From positions 62,162,984 to 62,226,983 of the forward strand of contig NC_088300.1 of NCBI RefSeq assembly GCF_032854445.1: 64,000 bases of DNA, read 5' to 3'. Numbering within the stretch: position 1 is the stretch's first letter; every line of letters begins with the position of its first letter. Shown piece after piece: positions 1 through 10,735 of the stretch. A model generated the notes under the pieces. It was not told the origin of the DNA, ran no database searches, and was given only the letters and a program-made list of their open reading frames with translations. Source of the DNA: Liolophura sinensis. Taxonomy: Eukaryota > Mollusca > Polyplacophora > Chitonida > Chitonidae. The position numbers were made by a program, and so were the translations under genes.

Positions 1-150
1 CATAGTGGTATATTATGCATCACGGTCCCCCTAACGTATACAAGTCTTTTATCCTACTGGCATATTGCGCACGACGGTCCTCCTAACGTGTACACGCCAT
101 TTGTCCTACTGGTATATTGCACATCACAGTCCTTCTGACGAATACGTTAG
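1..150. repeat. Tandem repeat, ~53-bp unit, cut by window edge
   Basis: About two and a half copies of a unit of roughly 53 bp. The shared phrase 'ctactggYatattgc' recurs near positions 54 and 106, with a related phrase at 4, and each is followed by 'acggtcc.cctaacgt'. Copies have diverged by several substitutions. The array probably continues to the left of the window. Confidence 0.7.
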
Positions 151-1312
151 GAGAAACGAATTAACGCACAAACTAAACCAGAACTAATGAGTCTTCTGTT
201 ATCTGTTCGACTCTATTTACAGCCTGCTTCCTCCGACATGCCTACCTTGTTCCAATTAGCACGCAATTAGCTGGCCACGGTCTTTATAATTAGCCAATAA
301 TCCGACGTATGAGGAAAACATAGGATGTAATGTCCTTTTAAGGAGAGAACAATGTTAAAGTGAGTGAGTGAGTACTTGGGTTTAACGTCGTGGTTAATAG
401 TTTTTCAGTCATATGGCGACGAAGGAATCTTTAGAGTGCATATAATGTGTCTCCTTGTTGCCGGACGGATTTCCACCGCTCTCTTATCCAGTGCTGCTTC
501 TCTCAGACGATTTACCGAAGGCAAGTAAACCGCCCCGCCCGAGCCATTATACTGATACGGGTCAACCAGTTGTTGCACTATCGCCTTCATGCTGAACGCC
601 AAGCGAGAAAGTTACAACTTCCTCTTTTCAAGTCGTGGGTGTGACTCGACCCATGATTGACCCTAGATCTACCGCTCCCGAAGCGGACGTTCTAACAACT
701 GTGGGCCGGTCGAGAACATTGTTAAAGGGGACACAGACAAACAATATTGGTCTTATCTTACATGTTTGTTGTAGATCATACTCCTTACTGTGCATGTGCC
801 GCTCTCTGCTCTCGATTGACATCAGTGCCACCACTAAACAAGCTTGACCTTTGGAACATGTGCGACGCACGTAGGCTTCTTTAGGCTTAGCCTCGTCACT
901 AGTGTCCTCGCGCGGAACTATTTAATCAGCATTCATTGACAAAAATGGTTCAGGTGTTGGTTAGAATTGTCTTGCGAATACTTTAGATAAAGAGAATGCC
1001 TGTGTATATAGTATTATTATAACCAAAAGTTTGAGACAGATTTTTTGTGATTTCTGACGTCACCTCCTCCCTCAACACCGCGACGCCACCTTGGCGTTGT
1101 CCACGATTTCTGTACAAAATGTTCTAGTGGTGGCAGTGATGTAATGCGAACGTAGAGAGCGTCGCCTGCGCTGTAAGGAGTATGGGTGGTAATATGCATA
1201 CTTGTGCCTACGCACATGAGTAACCATCTGACTGCAGCGTATACCACTGTACTCGTGACTAACTTTGTATGCTTCGTCTGTTTTGCTGCCGAGTGACAGG
1301 CCTACTGCCCTA
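151..1312. other. No recognised feature
   Basis: Mixed-composition DNA with only short overlapping reading frames on both strands (for example 447-644 and 635-847). None has a recognisable domain or convincing start context. I see no repeat structure. Confidence 0.5.
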
Positions 1313-1361
1313 CTGACGGAGAATACGGAGAATCATGTAGCTGTTGAGCATTCTCCGTCAG
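1313..1361. repeat. Inverted repeat at the edge of the 50-bp array
   Basis: CTGACGGAGAAT at 1313-1324 is the exact reverse complement of ATTCTCCGTCAG at 1350-1361, separated by 25 bases. The right arm is the start of the first unit of the following array. The left arm is therefore an inverted fragment of the same unit, and the pair could form a 12-bp hairpin stem. Confidence 0.8.
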
Positions 1362-1950
1362 ATCTACTAAGTAACTGCATGGCCGTATCACTCTTCAGTA
1401 TTCTCCGTCAGATCTACTAAGTAACTGCATGGCCGTATCACTCTTCAGTATTCTCCGTCAGATCTACTAAGTAACTGCATGGCCGTATCACTCTTCAGTA
1501 TTCTCCGTCAGATCTACTAAGTAACTGCATGGCCGTATCACTCTTCAGTATTCTCCGTCAGATCTACTAAGTAACTGCATGGCCGTATCACTCTTCAGTA
1601 TTCTCCGTCAGATATACTAAGTAACTGAGTAACCATGTCTGTTCGGTATTCTCTGTCAGATCTACTAAGTAACTGAGTAACCGTATGACTGTTCAGTATT
1701 CTCCGTGAGATCTACAAAGTAACTGAGTCACCTTGCGGCTGTTCAGTATTCTCCGTCAGGTCTACTAAGTAACTGAGTAACCGTATGACTGTTCCGTATT
1801 CTCCGTGAGATCTACTAAGTAACTGAGTCACCTTGTGGCTCTTCAGTATTCTCCGTCAGAACTAGTAAGTGACTGAGTAACCGTGTGACTGTTCGTGAAG
1901 TATTCTCCGTCACATGTGTGTATCTGTAACTGAATTGCCGTGTGACTGTG
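1351..1950. repeat. 50-bp minisatellite, about 12 units
   Basis: Units start with 'ttctccgtcagat' at 1351, 1401, 1451, 1501, 1551, 1601, 1649, 1699, 1749, 1799, 1849 and 1903. The first five units are identical base for base. Units from 1601 onward carry substitutions and small indels, including a change from 'gcatggccgtatca' to 'gagtaaccgta'. This pattern points to recent homogenisation of the left half and an older right half. No coding potential. Confidence 0.95.
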
Positions 1951-4900
1951 ATCATTTTGCCATCACACGGTCATCGCTTCTCTAGTTTCACTGATGTCTT
2001 TTGTATTGTACAGTATTCTTCCTCAGCTCTGCTGATCAGGAACTCCGTGATTTTCTATGTTGATTCCTCAGGCTCCAGCAACCCGCGGATCCATTTGTGC
2101 GTGATAGGATAAGCCGGTGATTTGTTCGTGTCAGTTGTGTATGATAGGAAAAGCCGATGATCTGTTCATGTCAATAAGGTGCAGCTTGCCTTTCTCACTT
2201 TCCAGATTTCCATTTCCTGGCTTCTAGTGGTAATGCGAAAGTGGCTGCCTGGCTGACAAGGCCGCACCCTCTTACTTCCTAGCTGCCTCACTCCATATCT
2301 CTCCCTCATCACCACCACTCCTCATGCCCCTCCAACCTCTCCAAACCCACCCCCACCCCCTACGCTCCTCATCCCTTTTCTGTGGTAAAAAAAGCAAACG
2401 TCATAGCAAACTTTCGTCACATTACACCAACTGGCATTAGATGCCATGGTGTTGTTTTAAATGCTTGCGTATAATTATTTGATTTGATGTTTATCTACCG
2501 TAGTAAATTTGCCAACCGCAATTCAGGAAATATACACTATTATCTGTTCGCATGGTACAGTACCATATCAACATTTGAAGTACGACGTGAAACATACATA
2601 TCAACATTTGAAATGAAGAAATAGTCTTTCGTCACCATGGTAACCCCTCCATGGGATACTGGACCAACAGTTTTCATTTCTTTTAAAACTAGACATATTT
2701 AAACTAGATGAAAAATAGCAATACAAAAATTTAAATAGTGTCAGCAACATGTAATAACTGTGTTGAAAAAATATCCAGTCAGTGAGTCCGAAATACGTTT
2801 TTTGTAAAATTATGAATGAAGGGTAATATATATCAAGTAACAATTGTAAATGTAAGCAAATGAAGAGGACTGGACAACAATTACAATGTCTGTGACACAT
2901 GTGTAAGACTTGGTCCCAAAGTGCCTTAAAGGCTGTTATAAATGAAAGATTGACTATTCACATATGGTATGGCGCATACTGTCACAATCGTGCATTATGC
3001 GTCGATCTTGTAGACCAAATATAAGGCTATAGTATCATCAGCATGAACAAGACATTATGCATGCTGTCAAAAAAGATGACGTGTTGACGGAGATGACGTG
3101 TTTGGTATGCAATAAATGACGCAAGAAACTACGTACATTATTCTTATGTCCAGTATCACACATGGTAACATGTATTGTGCCGTTTGATTTTTTGTTATTC
3201 TGCATGTCTGCATAAATCCGCTTGAACCTTGCCTGGGGAGGTTCTAACAATATTAAAATTACGGATGAGATCGATGATAAAATTAGATGTTATCATTGTG
3301 GATTGATTTGCGTTATTGCTGATCCGTCAAAACAAGCTCCCCTCCTTCTTTAACGAGCTCTTCTTTCAATCCAAGCTCAGGATTGAGGTACATTTGCTCA
3401 GTGCCTTGTTTTCTGGTGTACAGTGGGAAGTCGTATGAAGCCGAAAAGTCGAAATTCCAGACATTATTCATTAAAACGCTATGAGAAGCTTGCGAAGGAA
3501 AATTTTGTTCATTGCTCTGTGGCACGGAGAGAAAGGCTGTCTCGAGGTTAGAATATCAGGATAGAATTTATGCATTCGTCTGGAAACCGCCTGTTGGTGA
3601 CAGGTGCTGAGCTTTGTGTCAAAGCTTGCTTTACTTCTGCAAGCCATTTTGAACATGCCGATGGCCACCTCAAGATAACCGTGCATCGACATGTTTCTGG
3701 GTGCTGGGTACAGGGTTCTGTAATATCTGTGACCCTGGTCTGCCGGCCAGAAGCCAAGTGAACCGGGCCAGTGTTAATGAGTTCCTATACGGCTCTTAAC
3801 AATCTCTCTGTAATAAACAGTTAATTATACAGGTTACCTCGGAAGTTGCTGGTACCACAACCGTATAATGCGGACCTGTTGAAATACATCCTGTTAACGT
3901 TAAGTTTATGGTTACAGTCTGTAGATATAAAGAAGGTACACACGTCCGGGGCCTAAGGTCGTGGATTGGACATATCTTCGACGAGCCAGTATTCTGTAGT
4001 CCTAACAGTAACATGCAATTTGCCAGATAGCCAAGCTAGCAGGAAATGTTGGCACTCTCTCTCCCTTTCTCCTGCTTTATTGCCCCTTCGTACCGCTGAC
4101 ATTAAGTAGATTGGACTTCACATCGTCCGCTGGTTTTCTGAAGTAAGACCCAACTTCCGCCTACAGATTCCTCGTGCCGATTGGTCGGTAGCCTTGAGTG
4201 TTTATGTGATTGAGCCTTACTTTTATGATCGACTCTCGGACTGAAGTATTTGCTTTTTTACTGCACTTGTGTTTGCTGAACACCATTATACTGTGTGCTC
4301 TCTTAAACACTTCTTTTCAAATGACTAGAGATAAAAATGAATTCGAAATATCAGCACTGGCATACTGTACTTCCGGTATACCTCCTTGAACGTAAGTCAG
4401 GAACAGATGTTTGTAACTTCCGCGATTGGCTTTACCCAGCTGTCGTCATGTTATTTAAGAATATCATGAAGTTGTCTGTCCAATGGTGAGCGTTTTGTCG
4501 AACGGTTTGCCATTCGTTAGACCAGTAGCCAGCGCTATTGCATAACCCTTGATTGACTCGGAGAAAATTCTTCGCAAATTGCATTCTGGGAACATGTTGC
4601 GATTTAGACCTTTGTGAATTCAAGTCTAAAAGAGCAATAACATAATTTAGACGCAACATCCTGCTTGTTAGTACAAAGCACCGGTTCGCTATGATAAAGT
4701 AGAAAGGAAAATCTGACGTGTGTAACTTTTCACGTCAAATTTACCGCTGAACAAATAGCTGATTTAATGGCGCGGGAAGTGTTCAAAGCTATAGCAATAG
4801 ATTTTCGTTCAGAGAGATTTTGTTTAAAGCTTTGACAGAAATAGCAAACCTTAATAATCGATATGAATACTGTGACGGTATCAGTCATCAACAAACAGAA

Positions 4901-5586
4901 TGGAATAGGTGTGTCACGTCAATGCGGACTTGTCTGTTAAGGACTATCGCTAGTGCATGTACCTGGCTACACAGACTAGCCTGTATCTATCTTGTACATA
5001 CGTGGACTCAGCCGCCAAATGGTTTCAAAAACTGCCTATGTACACCGTCCTGTTTCTAGTGGTTTGGAAGTTTCATCTAACTGTGTAGGTAAACGTCCGT
5101 CGTGAGATGGCTGCTGTACGCGGGGCTATTTCGCATGGTTCAACTGTTGTATCTATACCACTGCATACCGACCTTTCTGACGGACGGACTGATTTTATTT
5201 AGCTGTGTACAAGGACACTTTTCTCATAGACTATGATATGTGTTGTCTACACCAACACATACCCCCCTTGTAGACAAAGACACATTGTCAGCGTGACAAT
5301 CATAACAAACTTCATAGCATGTGTTGTCGTACATCGAGAACATATAAGCGTTTGTCGTTTCAGAATAAAACATGCAGTTGCAAAGACCCGTTTGCTCGTG
5401 GCAGGTTATTACACATCTCATAGGAAACACTTTGGTAATATCGACGTCTCAACCCACAGATTGCTTCTGGTACCCGTTGACCTAACCAATCACAGTGTTT
5501 TCCCTGCTGTAAGCTTGATTTTTCATTAAACTGAACACACACTTTCTCATATCATATTATTTCTTGAAAATCATTTCTATCGAATT
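1951..5586. other. Non-coding stretch with minor repeats
   Basis: No gene recognised. Two diverged copies of a 40-bp unit ('gataggaWaagccgRtgat') lie at 2101-2176. Positions 2265-2385 are strongly pyrimidine-rich with runs of C. The remaining reading frames are all under about 100 codons and lack recognisable domains. Confidence 0.5.
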
Positions 5587-5960
5587 GTGTTTAGAATGTG
5601 ATCAATGCCTGAATGTTTCTTGAATATCACCTTAGTCAAATTGTTTTTAGAATATCACAAATGCCGGATTGTTTCCAGAAAATCACTGCAATCAAATTGC
5701 TTTTTAGAATATCACAAATGCCGGCTTGTTTCCAGAAAATCACCCCAATCAAACTGTTTTTAGAATATCGCAAATGCCTGGTTGTTTCCAGAAAATCACC
5801 TCAATCAAATTGTTTTTAGAATATCCTAATACCGTACAGTTCTTCAAAACACCAACATTACAATGTTTTGTGGAAATCACTGCAGTCAGGTTGTTTTAAG
5901 AAAAAATGCCAGTATGGGATTGTTCCTTGAAAATCAGTTTTGCAAAATTGTAAACCACTA
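5587..5960. repeat. 57-bp tandem repeat built from two ~28-bp halves
   Basis: The phrase 'gtttttagaatatc' recurs near 5643, 5700, 5757 and 5812, giving a period of about 57 bp. Each unit has two similar halves: one reading 'tgtttttagaatatcacaaa', the other 'tgtttccagaaaatcac'. The unit therefore probably arose by duplication of an older ~28-bp repeat. More degenerate copies run to about 6000. The 68-codon frame at 5613-5819 is produced by the repeat. Confidence 0.85.
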
Positions 5961-6689
5961 ATTTCAAATAATTTCTTGAATATCACCGCTATTCTTTCTT
6001 GAACATAAATGTGTGTAGATTATTCTGTGCACTTTTTATCTTGAACAACGCGACCGTTTAGAATATTATGTGAACACAACCTCTTTCAGGACAGGACTGA
6101 TTCTTGAAAACTTTTCTCTGATTATGTTGTCCATGCCAAACCGTTGCTTTTTAAAATCATCAACTGTATGGCACTGTTCCCTGTTTTATGTCGTCAAATA
6201 CCTATTTCCAGTTGTCTTTTTGGGGTTTTGCCGTTCCATTTTTAAAATTTATTTATGTCCATTTACTGAGGTTTTGCGCTAATTACGTTGGCGTTTCTGT
6301 AAGCCTGTGCACAACCTTTCCCAACGGATTTCAAGTACGAACTGGTTATTATCCGAATACAGTAAGGCTAAGGTTCACTAACGCTCAGTTCGTATCGACC
6401 ATTTATCTCAATTTGAAAATGATCAATGACTTGGCCCGGAATTTTGAAAACTCGTTAATCGTGTCAAGGACGCCCCTGATAGAAGCAATCACACGGCACC
6501 TTGTTACCGAGATGAAGGGAAATTCCTTATTTAAATGTAATTTCTGGGCAATTCCTACGTTAGCATTGAAAACGTTAGGGTAACGTCTATTGATCAGCTG
6601 AGTAGTCTGTCCATAACTGAAAACAGATGTAAACTTTTGATCATAGGCTGCTCTTTGACAAACCCACTATAAAGCTTATCTGTGCAACG
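5961..6689. other. No recognised gene; one 131-codon reading frame
   Basis: A reading frame at 6188-6583 (+) encodes 131 residues with a hydrophobic, aromatic-rich start. I recognise no motif. It is not flanked by obvious splice sites or a promoter and may be chance. The rest is degenerate flank of the preceding array. Confidence 0.3.
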
Positions 6690-6693
6690 GTGA

Positions 6694-7205
6694 CCATTGT
6701 ATGGTGTTTATACGGTGTGCATCATGCTGTATGTATACGGTGTGCATCATACGGAAAGCATCTTGTGGTATTTATATGGTGTTCATCATGTGTTGTTTAC
6801 CCTGTAAGCATCTTGTGGTGTTTATACGCTGTGCACCATGTGGTGTTTGTACGCTGTGCACCATGTGGTGTTTGTACGCTGTGCACCATGTGGTGTTTGT
6901 ACGCTGTGCACCATGTGGTGTTTATACGATGTACACCATGTGGTGTTTATACGCTGTGCATCATGTGGTGTTTATACGCTGTGCATCATGTGGTGTTTAT
7001 ACGCTGTGCACCATGTGGTGTTTATACGCTGTGCATCATGCGGTGTTTATACGCTGTGCATCATGTGGTGTTTATACGCTGTGCACCATGTGGTGTTTGT
7101 ACGCTGTGCACCATGTGGTGTTTATACGATGTGCACCGTGTGGTGTTTATACGCTGTGCATCATGTGGTGTTTATACGGTGAGCATCATGCGGTATTAAT
7201 GCTGT
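6694..7205. repeat. 25-bp minisatellite, about 20 units
   Basis: The unit is 'tggtgtttRtacgctgtgca' followed by 'YcatG', 25 bp in total, and regular from about 6815 to 7190. The left end is more degenerate. The unit length is not a multiple of three and the unit has no forward stop codon in any frame. All three forward frames therefore stay open (6690-7199, 6701-7291, 6838-7182) and repeat every 25 residues (cysteine, valine and histidine rich). These frames are a by-product of the repeat and I do not call them genes. Confidence 0.95.
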
Positions 7206-8619
7206 CATGCATTGGGTCAAATGTTGTCGTCAAGAAGTTTACCGGGCCAAAATCCAGACGTATAAATCTTCATTTTTTTTTTTTTTTTTAGCAATTTGGG
7301 GGCTAGGAAAGGCATAACACCCACAGTATACGCCATATGATGTCGACCGCCATTGTGACCTATGGTTGGTGCCAATGATTATTATCTCGTCTAGTATATT
7401 CCTCTTTCACCAGATTGCATTATCCAGTATATATTTGATGTTGATAGCGGTGATTACACTGGGTGATGCAGTTACATATGTGTTATCATGAGGAAGCTGT
7501 GATAACCTAGTAGATGAACTCTCGCACGTGTGCTAACGTGGGGAAATGGTTCAGTGACCAGCTCCAGGCGAGGATAACTCAGTGTCAGAGAAAATGCTGC
7601 GGTTATATATTAACACTGGTAGTTAATACGATTTCCCCAAGCCCTCAGATGATCCCATGAGATTTTACTAGTACATAAGTGCCACAGTAGTCAGAGTGGT
7701 CTCGCCGCAGCCCACTATCCCTGACCATTGATGTGGCAAGTTCGAACTGAGCTCTCGCTGGTTCAAAGGGCTGAAAGTCTTAATTTGTGAGGCACCTGGC
7801 GATGGTCGGTGTATTATTCTGCGCACTACAATTTCAGTCACATGTCGCGCGATTGAACGATCCCTGCACATGATGTTAAACGTCAATAAAGTAATACACC
7901 GTTACCAAGGCGTTTTATGTTCGGGCATGTCTCTGATGTAATGAATTTATCCTAAAGATAAAATAAATTTCAATAAATGTAGTACCGTTGTGAGGTTATC
8001 TCTGATCGATATTTACGGTCGTACTGAAGGATTTTCGGGTGGAAGAAAACGGAATGACATTGGTCTCATAGGACTGATAGTTGCAACGAACTCAGGAATT
8101 GCACAAGATAGCGTAGCCAGCGAGGCCCCAGATAACTTAGCCAACGAGGCCCCAGTCATTTAATATACTCAATTATATACCGGTATCGTACAGTATATAA
8201 CAAGTGATTACCCATGTAATAAACGTCAGTAATGTTGTATATAGTTACTCAATATTGCAATTCACCGTTTTACGTTAGATTGTCTACGCTAGGCTGAGGT
8301 TGAGACTAAAGGTTAGTCTGTTCCAGGTCATCCCACAAAAAACGGGATATGACATTTGTGCTAATCTATACGTCGTCTAGAATAATTGTTTTTTTTTTTT
8401 GGGACTAACCGAGGAATATTCTTGCACTACCAGTATGACCACAGGAATTCTAAACAATGGCACCACAATGGCATAGTGCTTGAACTAGAGGCACATAACA
8501 GATCTTATAACAGATATAACAAAACCGACTGTTGAAAAGTATACTGAAAAGAGTATAGTTAAACTATAATCACATTATAACTGTCATTACCAGACAACCG
8601 ACCTCAACCGCCTCACTGT
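7206..8619. other. No recognised gene; T17 tract and a 24-bp duplication
   Basis: A run of 17 T lies at 7273-7289 and a shorter T run at 8389-8400. A 24-bp unit ending 'cgaggcccca' is repeated back to back at 8107-8130 and 8131-8154. Nothing else is recognisable. Confidence 0.5.
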
Positions 8620-9425
8620 AAAAACCCTCATTTAAGCCGGTGTCACAGCATATCCGGCATTACCAGATCTAAGAGTATAGCCGGCGATACCAGACAGCCG
8701 TTCTCACAGTATAGCCGGCGATACCAGACAGCCGATCTCACAGTATAGCCGGCGATACCAGACAGCCGTTCTCGGAGTATAGCCGGCATTACCACTGGAT
8801 CTCAGAATGTATTTATTTATTTATTTATTTGATTGGTGTTTTACGCCGTACTCAAGAATATTTCACTTATACGACGGCGGCCAGCATTATGTTTGGAAGA
8901 AAACGGGCAGAGCCCGGGGGAAACCAGCGACCATTCGCAGGTTGCTGGAGGATCTTCCCTCGTACGACTGGAGTTAAAGCCAGAATGAGCTGGACTTGCA
9001 CTCACAGAGACCACATTGGTGAGAGACTCCTGGGTCATTATGCTGCGCTAGGGCGCTAACCAACTGAGCCACGGAGGCCCCTTCAGAATATAGCCGGCAC
9101 AACTATACAACCGATCTTACTGTAGATTAACAGACATTCCGATCTCAGCCTATACGCGGCATTACCAGACAACAGATCTCGGAGTATGGCCGGCATTACC
9201 AGACAGCCGATCTCAGAGTACAGCCGGCATTACCAGTCGATCTCAGGGTATAGCCGGCATTACCAGATAGCCGATCTCAGAGTATAGCTGGCAACCGATC
9301 TCAGTGTATAGCGGGCATTACCAGGCAGCCCATCTCAGAATATAGCCGGCAAAACTAGACAGTCGATCTCGGAGTATAGCCGGTATAACCGGTCTCACTG
9401 GAAATTCACAGACAGTCTGAATTTT
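8620..9425. repeat. 34-bp tandem repeat interrupted by a SINE
   Basis: The unit is about 34 bp, with core 'agtatagccggcRttacca' followed by 'gacagccgatctca'. It recurs from about 8630 to 8808 and again from 9083 to about 9420. The two blocks are one array, split by the SINE at 8809-9082. Units vary by several substitutions and some are shortened. Confidence 0.85.
8809..9082 (-). mobile_element. Full-length tRNA-derived SINE in the 34-bp array
   Basis: On the minus strand it begins with a tRNA-like head. A perfect A-box match, TGGCTCAGTTGG, lies close to the 9082 end, followed by a decayed B-box. A body and the conserved 3' domain come next: 'ggccgccgtcgtataagtga', 'aatattcttgagtacggcgt', then 'aaaacaccaatcaaataaat'. 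The sequence TCAGAAT flanks both ends (8802-8808 and 9083-9089) as a target-site duplication. The target is the 34-bp repeat itself. It was presumably transcribed by RNA polymerase III and moved by a partner LINE. The frames at 8829-9059 (+) and 8841-9038 (-) fall inside it and are not genes. Confidence 0.9.
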
Positions 9426-9433
9426 CCGATCTC

Positions 9434-10117
9434 TTGGAGCAGCAGATCTCATCAGTCTGTCAATGTCAGTGTCGGTGGCGCCTCGAAATATTCGCGCTGC
9501 TGACTGTCAGCAGATTTCGGTGCTTAGTCCAGAATACAAAGCTATATTGTAGCAGTAAACAGGGCCCCCGGTACCTCTGTCCGCTAAATCTGTACTTGAC
9601 GGCACTCGCCGTCATCACAAACCAATCGTTCACGTTCAGGAATACACAGGGAGCCTTGTTCGTGCCATTTGCCGTTAGTTATCACGACGTGGTTCTCGTC
9701 GTAAACGCATTCGTCAGTTGTGTGACAGGGGTTGGGTCTGTCCTAGTTAGCACAGCGAGATTATTAATAAAACACGCGTCAGGAGCCCCACACTACTCTG
9801 CGACGTTGTCGCCACTGGAGTGGGCTTCATTACTTGCCTTGACTTACATCCGGTGTGGCACGAGGTATCATGGCCTAAGGCGCCTGTGTGTCGTGTACCG
9901 GTTGCGGTTTCTACCATTAACGCTTCTACATGCTGTAGACGCCGTGGTCTCTACAAATGCATGTGCTACAAACTCACATGTCATAATTGTTGCGGCCTCC
10001 ATATCACAAGCGCTCGGGCATGTTGTAGCTATGGCGGCCTCTATCATTGGTACTTGTGAATGTTGTCGTAACTTTACATTTATCGCTATCAATACCATTG
10101 GCACTTCTCCACTGTAG
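9434..10117 (+). other. Uncharacterised 227-codon reading frame, doubtful
   Basis: An open frame of 227 codons rich in V, A, L, S and T. The last ~70 codons lie in the degenerate start of the 40-bp array. The first ~155 codons are in unique sequence. I recognise no domain, signal peptide or paired splice sites. An open stretch of this length is not remarkable in 64 kb read in six frames. Probably chance. Confidence 0.12.
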
Positions 10118-10735
10118 TTATGCTTGTCTTTCTCATTGGCGCTCGTCCATGTTGTAGTTATTTCTGTCTCTACCATTGGCACTCCATCACTTTAGTTATC
10201 GTTAGCTCTACCACTGGCACTCCTCATTGTTGTAATCATCGCTATCTCTACTACTGGCACTCCTCCAACTTGAAGGTATGACTAGCTCTACCACTGGCAC
10301 TAGCTCTACCACTGGCAATCCTCCATGTTGTAGTTATGGCTATCTCTACCACTGGCACTCCTCAATGCTGTAGTTATGGCTAGCTCTACCACTGGTTCTC
10401 ATCCATGTTATAGTCATCGTTATCTCTACTATCGGCACTCCTCCATCCTGAAGTCATCACTATCTCTACCACTGGCACTCCTCCATGTTGTAGTTATAGC
10501 TATCTCTACCACTGGCACTTCTCCATGTTGTAATTATGGCTATCTCTACCATTGGCACTCCTCCATGCTGTGGTAATCGCTATCTCCACCAGTGGCATTC
10601 CTCCATGCTGAAGTCATCGCTATCTCTAGTACTGACGCTCCTGTATGTTGTTATTACAACAGCCTCTGTCATTGGCGATCTTGCATTTTGTAGTTACGGT
10701 GGCCTCTATTAGAGCAGAAGTGTTCATATAAAAGA
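9905..10735. repeat. 40-bp minisatellite, about 20 units
   Basis: The phrase 'tatctctaccactggcactc' recurs exactly every 40 bp (10341, 10381, 10421, 10461, 10501, 10541), followed by 'ctccatgttgtagttatggc'. Units between 9905 and 10200 and after 10600 are more diverged. The reading frames at 9820-10059, 9868-10182 and 10376-10576 are products of this repeat. Confidence 0.92.

Noticed and set aside
1351-1950. CRISPR array, because of identical regularly spaced repeats
   Set aside because: The repeats have no unique spacers; whole 50-bp units are identical, so it is a minisatellite in eukaryotic DNA.
6701-7291. 196-codon cysteine-rich reading frame
   Set aside because: Generated entirely by the 25-bp tandem repeat, with equivalent frames in the other two forward phases.
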